This document shows, piece after piece, positions 52,783-60,740 of a stretch of DNA of 64,000 nucleotides. Position numbers and translations under genes: made by a program. Below the pieces are notes generated by a model, which ran no database searches, had not been told where the DNA came from, and worked only from the letters and a program-made list of their open reading frames with translations. Numbering within the stretch: position 1 is the first letter of the stretch; every line of letters begins with the position of its first letter. Source of the DNA: an uncultured Bacteroidales bacterium (lineage in GTDB: Bacteria; Bacteroidota; Bacteroidia; Bacteroidales; Muribaculaceae); contig CADBBK010000009.1 of NCBI GenBank assembly GCA_902792895.1, positions 62,001 to 126,000 of the forward strand, given 5' to 3'.

Positions 52783-52825
52783 GGTAAAGTTGGTGTTTTT
52801 GATGGTGAAACAATAATTTCGTTGG

Positions 52826-52833
52826 CAAAATTA
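52826..52833 (-). promoter_or_regulatory. -7 box for the 158/136-residue gene pair
   Basis: The minus strand reads TAATTTTG, 43 bases before ATG 52782. Confidence 0.5.
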
Positions 52834-52929
52834 CAACATTCTTGGCGCCTTGTCAAGAGTTTTAACAATATTTTTTCATTTGCCTACCCAAACCAAGATG
52901 ATTCAGCGAAAATTTGTTGATGATTTAGC

Positions 52930-53110
52930 CAGCAGCAACAGCAGCAGCCACGCGCGCATGCGCGTTGTTGTTGTTGAAAATTTTTTTTTCTTGATTTTAT
53001 TTTTTTCTATAGGGGGTTGTAGGGGGAAATCTTCTTTTTCTTTTCCTTCTTTTTTAGGGGTTTTCAGGGGTTTCGTCTCGGTTTTTAGGGGTTTTACTTC
53101 GGTTTATATT
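52930..53110. other. low-complexity intergenic region with G runs and CAG/GTT repeats
   Basis: CAGCAGCAACAGCAGCAGC and GTTGTTGTTGTTG flank the palindrome CGCGCATGCGCG (near 52950-52975). T-rich sequence follows with five G4-G5 runs (53012-53016, 53022-53026, 53057-53060, 53067-53070, 53088-53091) and repeated TTTTAGGGGTTTT-like units. Any reading frame across it is low complexity and not counted as a gene. Confidence 0.7.
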
Positions 53111-53164
53111 GGTTTTTACTTCGGTTTTTTCCGTTTGGGAAATCATGATGTGAATAAAATTAAG

Positions 53165-53172
53165 TAACTTTG
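53165..53172 (+). promoter_or_regulatory. -7 box for the CotH triplet
   Basis: TAACTTTG lies 52 bases before ATG 53225. No equal box lies between the three genes, which are 34 and 20 bases apart. Confidence 0.6.
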
Positions 53173-53224
53173 CGACATTAAACTCCAAATTAAACCGAAT
53201 TGTAATAATCAAAGTGTTTGACCT

Positions 53225-55168
53225 ATGAGCAAAAAATACCCATTAACAACCCTCGGTACTGACATTGCCAAGGTGGCTTACCGTGTTTGTATTCTGTTTA
53301 TCATGTTGCTGCTGTCGCAGGTGGCTGCGGCGACGAGTTATGTGACCTTTAACGATGGACACTTGCTGGTGCTCCCTGACGAGTGCGTGCAGACCATGAG
53401 CCAGGATGACGGGCAATTTACTGTTGTTGCACTCGATGGTAGCGTGTATGCGTATCCGATGGCGGATATCGAGTCCATCAGTGACACCTTGCCCCGTGAG
53501 TTGCCGTCCATCATGTCCTACAAGTTCACCAACAAGTGTAATTACCAGGTGTACACCGATGCGGTGGGTGTCATCGAGAATGATACCATCCGCGTCGAGG
53601 TGGCAGGTATCGGTAAGCGCTTGACGGCGACCTTCTCGCTGTCGGACAATGATGCGGTGGCCTATGTTGACGGCGTGTTACAGCAGAGCAAGGAAAGTCG
53701 TATGCGTTTTGCTGGCAGCAAGGTCTATACGGTGTGCCATGTGGGCGACATGGTGCTCAAGGAGTTGGAATATGGCTCATACGGTCTGGTACCTTTCGGC
53801 CGTGACGTCGTTGTTGATGTGGATTTCCTGACAGACCACAGCACATCGGTTCCCCGCATCGACATCAACACGGTGGGTGGTGTTAACATCACAAGCAAGG
53901 AGTACTACGTCGATGCCGAGATTATCATCGATGGCGCCGGGGTATTCCCGTCGATGACCGACTCGGTGCAGATCAAAGGACGAGGCAATACATCATGGTC
54001 GAGCGATCCCAATGCGAAAAATCCCTATCGCCTGAAGTTTGCCAGCAAGGTGAAACCTTTTGGCATGACAAAGGGCAAAAATTGGGTACTGTTGGCTAAT
54101 AAGATTAAGGGCTCGATGCTGACTAATGCCATCGGCATGAAGGCTGCCAGTCTGATAGGCACTGTTGCTGCCAATCACATTGTCCCCGTGGACTTGTACG
54201 TTAATGGCACTTACAAGGGCAGTTACAACTTTACCGAGAAGGTGGGTTTTGCAGGCAACAGCGTTGACCTGGACGACGAGAGTGCTGCAGCTTTGCTAGA
54301 ATTGGACCAATATTATGATGAAGCTATAACCCAGAAGTTCAAATCAACACCATATGAGATTCCTGTTAATGTGAAGTCTCCAGAGTTTGGCGAAGACGAA
54401 ACGTTGCTTACTTTGGACGATATTATAGCCCGTTTCAATGAATTTGTTAGTGCTCTTAATAATGGTCAAGATATCGTGGACTATGTTGATATTGATAACC
54501 TTGCTCGATATATGATGGTAAATAATCTTATCTGTAACCGAGAAATTACGGATCCCAAGAGCATGTACTGCTACAATGAGAATATCCTCTCAGATAGCTC
54601 TAAATTTGTCTTTGGACCTGCATGGGACCTTGATTGGGCGTATGGATATGATGGAAAAACATCTGCTTCGTTTTTTTCAAACAATATTACATATGACTAT
54701 TTCAATAAAGTAAATGGTCGCCAATTTGCCTTTTTCAGTGCCTTGGGCAAGAATCCGAGAGTGGTTCTATGCTTTTTGGATTATTGGAAAGATTTCATAG
54801 ATAATAGCTTTGAAGAATTGTGTGAGTTTTGCCAGGATTACTACAAGTATGCAAAACCATCATTTGCAAAGAATAAGGCAGCTAATTTGGATGGTACTGA
54901 TTATGCTACCCAAGCAGTTAAAGCAGTTAATTGGCTTCGCCAGCGTATCGATTTTATCAATAACAAGTTGGAACTTGATTATATGGTTCGAGGTGACGTT
55001 GACTTCGATGGCGTCGTGGCAGTTGCTGATGTAACAGCTCTCACTGACTACTTGTTGTTGGGTGATGTGTACCCATTCAATGTGGCCAATGCTGACGTTG
55101 ACGGTGATGGCGAGGTAACCATCAGCGACGTGTCGGCCTTGATAGATAAGTTGCTGGGTGTCGAGTAA
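53225..55168 (+). CDS. secreted CotH-kinase-like protein with dockerin, copy 1 of 3
   Basis: A signal peptide (about 1-37, ending QVAAA) is followed by an N-terminal domain of about 210 residues (ATSYVTFNDGHLLVLPDECV onward) nearly identical in all three copies. The CotH domain follows: IKGRGNTSWSSDPNAKNPYR, KNWVLLANKIKGSMLTNAIG, YNFTEKVG, and the metal-site segment GPAWDLDWAYGYDG near 463-476. The C terminus has a dockerin pair (DVDFDGVVAVADVTALTDYL, DVDGDGEVTISDVSALIDKL). From about 54300 to 55000 the DNA is clearly more AT-rich than in copy 3, and the protein sequence diverges there. Secreted CotH homologues have not been assigned substrates; surface attachment via the dockerin is inferred. 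Confidence 0.85.
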   Translation: MSKKYPLTTLGTDIAKVAYRVCILFIMLLLSQVAAATSYVTFNDGHLLVLPDECVQTMSQDDGQFTVVALDGSVYAYPMADIESISDTLPRELPSIMSYKFTNKCNYQVYTDAVGVIENDTIRVEVAGIGKRLTATFSLSDNDAVAYVDGVLQQSKESRMRFAGSKVYTVCHVGDMVLKELEYGSYGLVPFGRDVVVDVDFLTDHSTSVPRIDINTVGGVNITSKEYYVDAEIIIDGAGVFPSMTDSVQIKGRGNTSWSSDPNAKNPYRLKFASKVKPFGMTKGKNWVLLANKIKGSMLTNAIGMKAASLIGTVAANHIVPVDLYVNGTYKGSYNFTEKVGFAGNSVDLDDESAAALLELDQYYDEAITQKFKSTPYEIPVNVKSPEFGEDETLLTLDDIIARFNEFVSALNNGQDIVDYVDIDNLARYMMVNNLICNREITDPKSMYCYNENILSDSSKFVFGPAWDLDWAYGYDGKTSASFFSNNITYDYFNKVNGRQFAFFSALGKNPRVVLCFLDYWKDFIDNSFEELCEFCQDYYKYAKPSFAKNKAANLDGTDYATQAVKAVNWLRQRIDFINNKLELDYMVRGDVDFDGVVAVADVTALTDYLLLGDVYPFNVANADVDGDGEVTISDVSALIDKLLGVE

Positions 55169-55202
55169 ACTGATTATGAATTTTTAATGAAGCCTGAAGA
55201 AT

Positions 55203-57113
55203 ATGAGAAATAAGACAAGGAACTACATATCCATTTGTATTGTGCTGTTTTTGGTTATGCTCGCGCCAGTAGCTGGAGCGACGAGTTATGTGACCTTTAA
55301 CGATGGACACTTGCTGGTGCTCCCTGACGAGTGCGTGCAGACCGTGAGCCATGATGATGGGAGCCTCACCATTGTCGCCCTTGACGGCAGTGTGTTTTCC
55401 TATCCGATGGCGGATATCGAGTCCATCAGTGATACCTTGCCCCGTGAGTTGCCGTCCATCACGTCCTACAAGTTCACCAACAAGTGCAATTACCAGGTAT
55501 ACACCGATGCGGTGGGTGTCATCGAGAATGATACCATCCGCATCGAGGTGGCTGGCATTGGCAAGCGCTTGACGGCAACGTTTTCGCTGTCGGACAATGA
55601 TGCGGTGGCCTATGTTGACGGCGTGTTGCAGCAGAGCAAGGAAAGCCGCATGCGTTTTGCTGGCAGCAAGGTCTATACGGTGTGCCACATGGGCGACATG
55701 GTGCTCAAGGAATTGGAATATGGCTCATACGGTCTGGTGCCCTTTGGCCGTAACGTTGTTGTTGATGTGGACTTCCTGATAGACCACAGCACATCGGTTC
55801 CCCGCATCGACATCAACACGGTGGGCGGTGTGCCCATCTCGAGCAAGGAATACTACCTTGATGCCGAGATTATCATCGATGGTGCCGGCGTGTTCCCGTC
55901 GATGACCGATTCGGTACAAGTACGAGGCCGCGGCAATGATTCATGGTCCACCAATCCTAATTCCAAGAATCCCTATCGTCTGAAATTTGCCAGCAAGGTG
56001 AAGCCTTTTGGCATGACTAAGGGTAAAAATTGGGTGTTGTTGGCCAACAAGCGAAAGGGCTCGATGATGACTAACGCCATCGGCATGAAGGCCGCCAGTC
56101 TGATAGGCACTGTTGCTGCCAACCACATTGTCCCCGTGGACTTATACGTTAATGGCACTTACAAGGGCAGTTACAACTTCACCGAGAAGGTGGGTTTGGC
56201 CGGAAACAGCGTTGACCTGGACGATGAGACCGCTGCAGCTTTGTTAGAACTTGACAAATACTACGATGAAGCCGAGACACAAAAGTTCATGTCAACTCCA
56301 TATGACATACCGGTCAATATCAAGTCTCCCGAGTTCGGCGCAGATAGTACACTCCTTACTCTGGGCGTAATACAACAGCGATTCAACAGCTTTGTTGCTG
56401 ATGTATACGATGGAAACGATTATACTGGACATGTTGATATTGACCAGTTGGCTCGCTTTTTAATGGTTAATGAGCTGATTCTCAACCGTGAGATTCTGCA
56501 TCCCAAGAGTACCTATTGTTACAATGAGAACATTTTGGACCCGGAAAGCCGCTTTGTATTCGGACCAGTATGGGATCTGGACTGGGCATTTGGTTATGAC
56601 GGATCGACAGCTGCCTCTTACTTCGTTAAAAGTTATCTGGCTGATTTTTTCAACATACAAATCACCCAACAGCCTTTTTATGCAGCATTGTTAAATAGCT
56701 CAGCTCTCAAGAGCCGAATGTACGAGTTGTGGAAAGGTTTTAAAGGGGATGACCTGGATGAATTATGTGAGTTTTGCCAAGACTATTACAATTATGCGAG
56801 ACCATCTTTTTCCAAGAATAAAGCGGCTGCTCTTGATGGCACAGATTACGCGAATCAGGTTACTCTTGCGATCAACTGGCTCCGGCAGCGCTCAGAATTC
56901 ATTTTTGAGAAATTAGTGGCAGAAAATCTCATCCTTGGTGATGTGGATGGTGATGGTGAGGTAAGCATCAGTGATGTGTCCGTTCTCGTTGATTATCTGC
57001 TTCAGGGTGACCAGGTACAGATTGATCTTGATAATGCTGACGTTGACGGTGATGGCGAGGTAACCATCAGCGACGTGTCGGCCTTGATTGATAAGTTGCT
57101 GGGTGTAGAGTAA
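55203..57113 (+). CDS. secreted CotH-kinase-like protein with dockerin, copy 2 of 3
   Basis: The same architecture as copy 1: signal peptide ending near AGAT, shared N-terminal domain, CotH domain with VRGRGNDSWSTNPNSKNPYR and GPVWDLDWAFGYDGS, and a dockerin pair. The last 75 bases match the end of copy 1 almost exactly, including the stop. The middle (about 56250-56900) differs and is of intermediate AT content. It starts 34 bases after copy 1, so the genes form one transcript. Confidence 0.85.
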   Translation: MRNKTRNYISICIVLFLVMLAPVAGATSYVTFNDGHLLVLPDECVQTVSHDDGSLTIVALDGSVFSYPMADIESISDTLPRELPSITSYKFTNKCNYQVYTDAVGVIENDTIRIEVAGIGKRLTATFSLSDNDAVAYVDGVLQQSKESRMRFAGSKVYTVCHMGDMVLKELEYGSYGLVPFGRNVVVDVDFLIDHSTSVPRIDINTVGGVPISSKEYYLDAEIIIDGAGVFPSMTDSVQVRGRGNDSWSTNPNSKNPYRLKFASKVKPFGMTKGKNWVLLANKRKGSMMTNAIGMKAASLIGTVAANHIVPVDLYVNGTYKGSYNFTEKVGLAGNSVDLDDETAAALLELDKYYDEAETQKFMSTPYDIPVNIKSPEFGADSTLLTLGVIQQRFNSFVADVYDGNDYTGHVDIDQLARFLMVNELILNREILHPKSTYCYNENILDPESRFVFGPVWDLDWAFGYDGSTAASYFVKSYLADFFNIQITQQPFYAALLNSSALKSRMYELWKGFKGDDLDELCEFCQDYYNYARPSFSKNKAAALDGTDYANQVTLAINWLRQRSEFIFEKLVAENLILGDVDGDGEVSISDVSVLVDYLLQGDQVQIDLDNADVDGDGEVTISDVSALIDKLLGVE

Positions 57114-57133
57114 ACTGTACTTAAAAGTAAAGA

Positions 57134-59068
57134 ATGAAGGCTTGGAAGATTTATAATCGGACTAATGAAAGGAAGTGCTTATCCCTGTTGGCTGTGCTGA
57201 CGTTCTTTCTGCTTGGGCAGAGCGTTGGGGCGACGAGTTATGTGACCTTTATCGATGGACACTTGCTGGTGTTCCCCGATGAGTGCGTGCAGTCGGTGAG
57301 CCAGATTGACGGACAGCTTACTGTTGTTGCACTCGATGGTAGCGTGTATGCGTATCCGATGGCGGATGTCGAGTCCATCAGTGATACCTTGCCCCGTGAG
57401 CTGCCGTCCATCACGTCCTACAAGTTCACCAACAAGTGCAATTACCAGGTGTACACCGATGCGGTGGGTGTCATCGAGAATGATACCATCCGCGTCGAGG
57501 TGGCAGGTATCGGTAAGCGCCTGACGGCGACGTTCTCGTTGTCGGACAATGATGCAGTGGCCTATGTTGACGGCGTGTTGCAGCAGAGCAAGGAAAGTCG
57601 TATGCGTTTTGCTGCGCCTAAGACTTATACGGTGTGCCGTTCGGGAGACTTGGTGCTCAAGCGTCTGGCTTCGGGTGCATACGGCCTGGTGCCTTTCGGC
57701 CGTGACGTTGTTGTTGATGTGGACTTCCTGACAGACCACAGCACATCGGTTCCCCGAATTGATATCAACACGGTGGGCGGCGTGCCCATTTCTAGCAAGG
57801 AGTACTACGTCGATGCTGAGATTATCATCGATGGGGCCGGCGTGTTCCCGTCGATGACCGACTCGGTGCAGATCAAAGGTCGTGGCAACGACTCCTGGAC
57901 CGGTTATATCAATGGCAAAAACCCCTATCGCCTGAAGTTTGCCAGCAAGGTGAAACCCTTTGGCCTGTCTAAGGGCAAGAACTGGGTGCTGCTGGCCAAC
58001 AACCGTAGGGGCTCGATGCTGACCAACGCCATCGGCATGAAGGCCGCCAGCCTGATAGGCACGGTTGGCGTCAACCACATCGTTCCCGTGGAACTGTACA
58101 TCAACGGGCTCTACAAGGGCAATTACAACTTCACCGAGAAGGTGGGTTTGGCCGGTAACAGCGTTGACCTGGACGATGAAACTGCTGCTGCCCTGCTGGA
58201 ACTGGATACTTACTACGACGAGCCGGAAGAGCAGAAGTTCATGTCGGAGCCATACGGCATCCCTGTCAATATCAAGAACCCCGAATTCAATGAGGATTCC
58301 ACCGTGCTCACGCTGGACGCGATTCAGGAGCGGTTCAATGGATTTGTGGCTGACGTGCATGACGGCAATGGCTATGCGGCTCATGTCGATCTCGACGCCC
58401 TGGCCAGGTACCTGATGCTCAATGACTTGATTCTCAATCGTGAGATTCTGCATCCCAAGAGCACATTCTGCTACAACGAGAACATCCTGGACCCTGAAAG
58501 CCGCTTTGTATTCGGACCGGTATGGGACTTGGACTGGGCCTTCGGCTACAACGGCATTCATGCCGGCAGTTACTTCAATTTTTCCAAGACCGCTGACTTG
58601 TATAGCGATTACAATTATGAGCAGCGCGAATTTATCGCGGCCTTGCGCTACGGGGAGGATATGAGCCGTCGGCTCTACGACCTGTGGCAGGATTTCATGG
58701 GCGACGGCCTGGATGAGCTGTGCGAGTTCTGTGGAGAGTATTATCAGTATGCCAAAGCCTCCATCGAGAAAAGCAAGCCGGTGGTTAATGATAACACAGA
58801 CTACAACCTGCAGAGCTATCGTGCCACCCAGTGGCTCAGGCAGCGCGCCGAGTTCCTGTATGAGAAACTCGCCCAGGAAGTGCTGCTCCCCGGTGATGTC
58901 AACGGTGACGGTGCCTTGAGCATCAGCGACATATCCCTGCTCATCGACTACCTGCTGCAAAACGATGCCGCAACGATTTTCATGGACAACGCCGATGTTG
59001 ACGGCGATGGCGAAGTGAGCGTCGGTGACGTTGCCGCCATCCTTGACCTCCTGTTGCTGGCCCCATGA
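57134..59068 (+). CDS. secreted CotH-kinase-like protein with dockerin, copy 3 of 3
   Basis: It starts 20 bases after copy 2. The N-terminal domain is again near-identical. CotH motifs are IKGRGNDSWTGYINGKNPYR and GPVWDLDWAFGYNGIHAG. The C-terminal dockerin pair is DVNGDGALSISDISLLIDYL and DVDGDGEVSVGDVAAILDLL. This copy has the high-GC codon use of the surrounding chromosome throughout, so it may be the oldest copy. The stop is followed by a new promoter for the cohesin-like gene. Confidence 0.85.
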   Translation: MKAWKIYNRTNERKCLSLLAVLTFFLLGQSVGATSYVTFIDGHLLVFPDECVQSVSQIDGQLTVVALDGSVYAYPMADVESISDTLPRELPSITSYKFTNKCNYQVYTDAVGVIENDTIRVEVAGIGKRLTATFSLSDNDAVAYVDGVLQQSKESRMRFAAPKTYTVCRSGDLVLKRLASGAYGLVPFGRDVVVDVDFLTDHSTSVPRIDINTVGGVPISSKEYYVDAEIIIDGAGVFPSMTDSVQIKGRGNDSWTGYINGKNPYRLKFASKVKPFGLSKGKNWVLLANNRRGSMLTNAIGMKAASLIGTVGVNHIVPVELYINGLYKGNYNFTEKVGLAGNSVDLDDETAAALLELDTYYDEPEEQKFMSEPYGIPVNIKNPEFNEDSTVLTLDAIQERFNGFVADVHDGNGYAAHVDLDALARYLMLNDLILNREILHPKSTFCYNENILDPESRFVFGPVWDLDWAFGYNGIHAGSYFNFSKTADLYSDYNYEQREFIAALRYGEDMSRRLYDLWQDFMGDGLDELCEFCGEYYQYAKASIEKSKPVVNDNTDYNLQSYRATQWLRQRAEFLYEKLAQEVLLPGDVNGDGALSISDISLLIDYLLQNDAATIFMDNADVDGDGEVSVGDVAAILDLLLLAP

Positions 59069-59115
59069 CTCTCGGGCTGCTAGGTGGGGCATGTTGCTGT
59101 TGTGTAAAATTGTTG

Positions 59116-59123
59116 TAACTTTG
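59116..59123 (+). promoter_or_regulatory. -7 box for the cohesin-like gene
   Basis: TAACTTTG, 39 bases before ATG 59163, with TTG-containing sequence upstream in the -33 position. Confidence 0.55.
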
Positions 59124-59162
59124 CCGCGGTGACATAACGAATAAGTACATTACTGCACGACA

Positions 59163-59693
59163 ATGAAACATTACATTATGCTATTGCTGGCGTTGCTGGT
59201 GGCGTTGAATGCCATGGGGCAGCGCAATAAGGTATTTATCGCCGGTTTTGAGGTTTCGCCGGACTCGACAGTCACGGTGCCGGTGATTCTTGCTAACCAG
59301 GACACGACCTATGGCGTGCAGTTCAATGTGTATCCACCCGACGGCCTCAAGGTGAAAAGTGTCAAGACAACTCCCTATTCCGACAAGTTGGGGATGGACG
59401 CGACGTCCAGCAAGCGTGAAGGTGCGCGCGTGGTGCTGTTGTACTCCATGTCGATGAAATCCTATCCGCCCGACTCGGCAGCCGTGGCCGAAGTCACCTT
59501 CCGCGCCACACCCCAGTTCCGTGGTGGCAACGTCGTGATCAAGCGCGTGTATGGCTCGAGAAGTGACAACAGCAGCCTGACGATGGACGGCTGCACGACT
59601 CACGTGACCTTGCCCGACAGCGCCTTGTTCGGCCTGCCCGAAGAGGACTCGAAGGAGGGCAGCAGTTTCTTCACCCTGCCTGTCGGTCCATGA
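59163..59693 (+). CDS. small secreted cohesin-like protein
   Basis: A signal peptide (MKHYIMLLLALLVALNAMGQ) precedes one beta-sandwich of about 130 residues with the cohesin pattern: VSPDSTVTVPVILANQDTTY then GVQFNVYPPDGLKVKSVKTT, a middle ARVVLLYSMS strand, and AAVAEVTFRATPQFRGGNVV. Cohesins bind dockerins. This protein has no dockerin or anchor of its own and follows three dockerin-bearing CotH genes, which makes it a candidate receptor or adaptor for them. Pairwise similarity to true cohesins could not be tested, and other immunoglobulin-like folds are possible. The acidic tail (EEDSKEGSS) is of unknown use. Confidence 0.6.
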   Translation: MKHYIMLLLALLVALNAMGQRNKVFIAGFEVSPDSTVTVPVILANQDTTYGVQFNVYPPDGLKVKSVKTTPYSDKLGMDATSSKREGARVVLLYSMSMKSYPPDSAAVAEVTFRATPQFRGGNVVIKRVYGSRSDNSSLTMDGCTTHVTLPDSALFGLPEEDSKEGSSFFTLPVGP

Positions 59694-59764
59694 CGGGTTT
59701 AAACCAAACGGTCCCTCCGCGGTCTAAAGGTGGAACAAAACAATGATTAATGCTTGATACTGAC

Positions 59765-60508
59765 ATGAAAAGGATATTGACATTAGTGTTGCTGATGGTG
59801 GCCATGGTACTGCCGCAACAGGCTGTGGCGCGTGATTTCACCAACGAGACCCTCAACTATGAGATTGTCTATCACTGGGGCATGATCTGGAAGCATGCCG
59901 GTGATGCGACCTTGAGCATCCGCAAGACCAAGTCGGGCTACTACTCGCAGCTGACGGGCAAGACGCGCTCGTGGGCTGACAAGGTGTATCCCGTGCGTGA
60001 CACCCTCAAGTGCACCATGAACAACGAACTCAAGCCGCTGCAGTACGAGAAACTGACGCATGAGAAGGACTACTATGCCCGCGACGTGGTCAAGTTCTCC
60101 TATAACTACAGCCACACCAAGGCGCACTGCACCCGCTACCGCAAGAGCGGCACCACGACCATCGACCTGAGTGCCAAGTCGCAGGCCTATGACATGCTGA
60201 GTGTCTTCTACATGCTGCGTAACCTGGACTATGACGAACTCAGCGTCAACAAGAACTATACGACGGTCATCTTCTCGGGTAAGGAGAAGGAATATCTCAC
60301 CATCAACTACAAGGGTGTGGAAACCATCAAGATGCGCGACGGCACCAAGCGCAAGGCCCACCGCATCACCTTCCGCTTCACCCAGAAGGGCGGCAAGCAG
60401 TCCAGCGACGACCTGACAGCCTGGATGTCGACCGACGATAGCCGCATTCCCTTGCTGCTCGTGGGCAAGCTCCCCGTGGGCGAGGTGAAGTGCTACTACA
60501 AGGGCTAG
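59765..60508 (+). CDS. DUF3108 periplasmic protein
   Basis: Starts MKRILTLVLLMVAMVLPQQA (signal peptide). An alternative start five codons upstream at 59750 is less likely. The DUF3108 pattern is seen: LNYEIVYHWGMIWKHAGDAT, the SQLTGKTRSWADKVYPVRDT strand, YDMLSVFYMLRNLDY and the late DDLTAWMSTDDSRIPLLLVG. The fold is a periplasmic beta barrel resembling LolA/LolB-type lipid carriers; its function is not established. No separate promoter was found, so it may share the cohesin-like gene's transcript. Confidence 0.85.
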   Translation: MKRILTLVLLMVAMVLPQQAVARDFTNETLNYEIVYHWGMIWKHAGDATLSIRKTKSGYYSQLTGKTRSWADKVYPVRDTLKCTMNNELKPLQYEKLTHEKDYYARDVVKFSYNYSHTKAHCTRYRKSGTTTIDLSAKSQAYDMLSVFYMLRNLDYDELSVNKNYTTVIFSGKEKEYLTINYKGVETIKMRDGTKRKAHRITFRFTQKGGKQSSDDLTAWMSTDDSRIPLLLVGKLPVGEVKCYYKG

Positions 60509-60517
60509 TGACTCAGT

Positions 60518-60597
60518 TAGGAGTTAGGAGTTAGGGGTTAGGAGTTAGGGGTTAGGAGTGAGGAGTTGCCTGTTGCAATCCACTCCTAACCCCTAAC
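60518..60597. repeat. GTTAGGAG/GTTAGGGG tandem repeat ending in a 16-bp hairpin
   Basis: Seven units of GTTAGGAG or GTTAGGGG run from 60518 to about 60559. GTTAGGGGTTAGGAGT at 60544-60559 pairs exactly with 60582-60597, followed by TTTTCAC. It serves as the terminator of the DUF3108 gene. Confidence 0.85.
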
Positions 60598-60689
60598 TTT
60601 TCACTCAATAACTGCAGATGCAGTGTTCCAAATTTCATCATTTATAGGATAATTTGGGACATTTTACGTTGTGGTACAAAAAATAACTG

Positions 60690-60697
60690 TAATTTTG
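60690..60697 (+). promoter_or_regulatory. -7 box for the efflux operon
   Basis: TAATTTTG with TTG at 60669-60671 (18-base spacing), 43 bases before the TolC-like ATG. Confidence 0.6.
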
Positions 60698-60740
60698 CAG
60701 CAATTATTGCTGATTGGAAATAAAGAGAATAAAGTAACAT

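Noticed and set aside
52850..53167. 105-codon open frame in the T-rich intergenic region
   Set aside because: Low-complexity Phe/Ser run across G-run repeats; overlaps the CotH promoter.
57179..59092. 637-codon open frame antisense to the third CotH gene
   Set aside because: Shadow frame; its pieces recur antisense to the other CotH copies only because the sense genes are similar.
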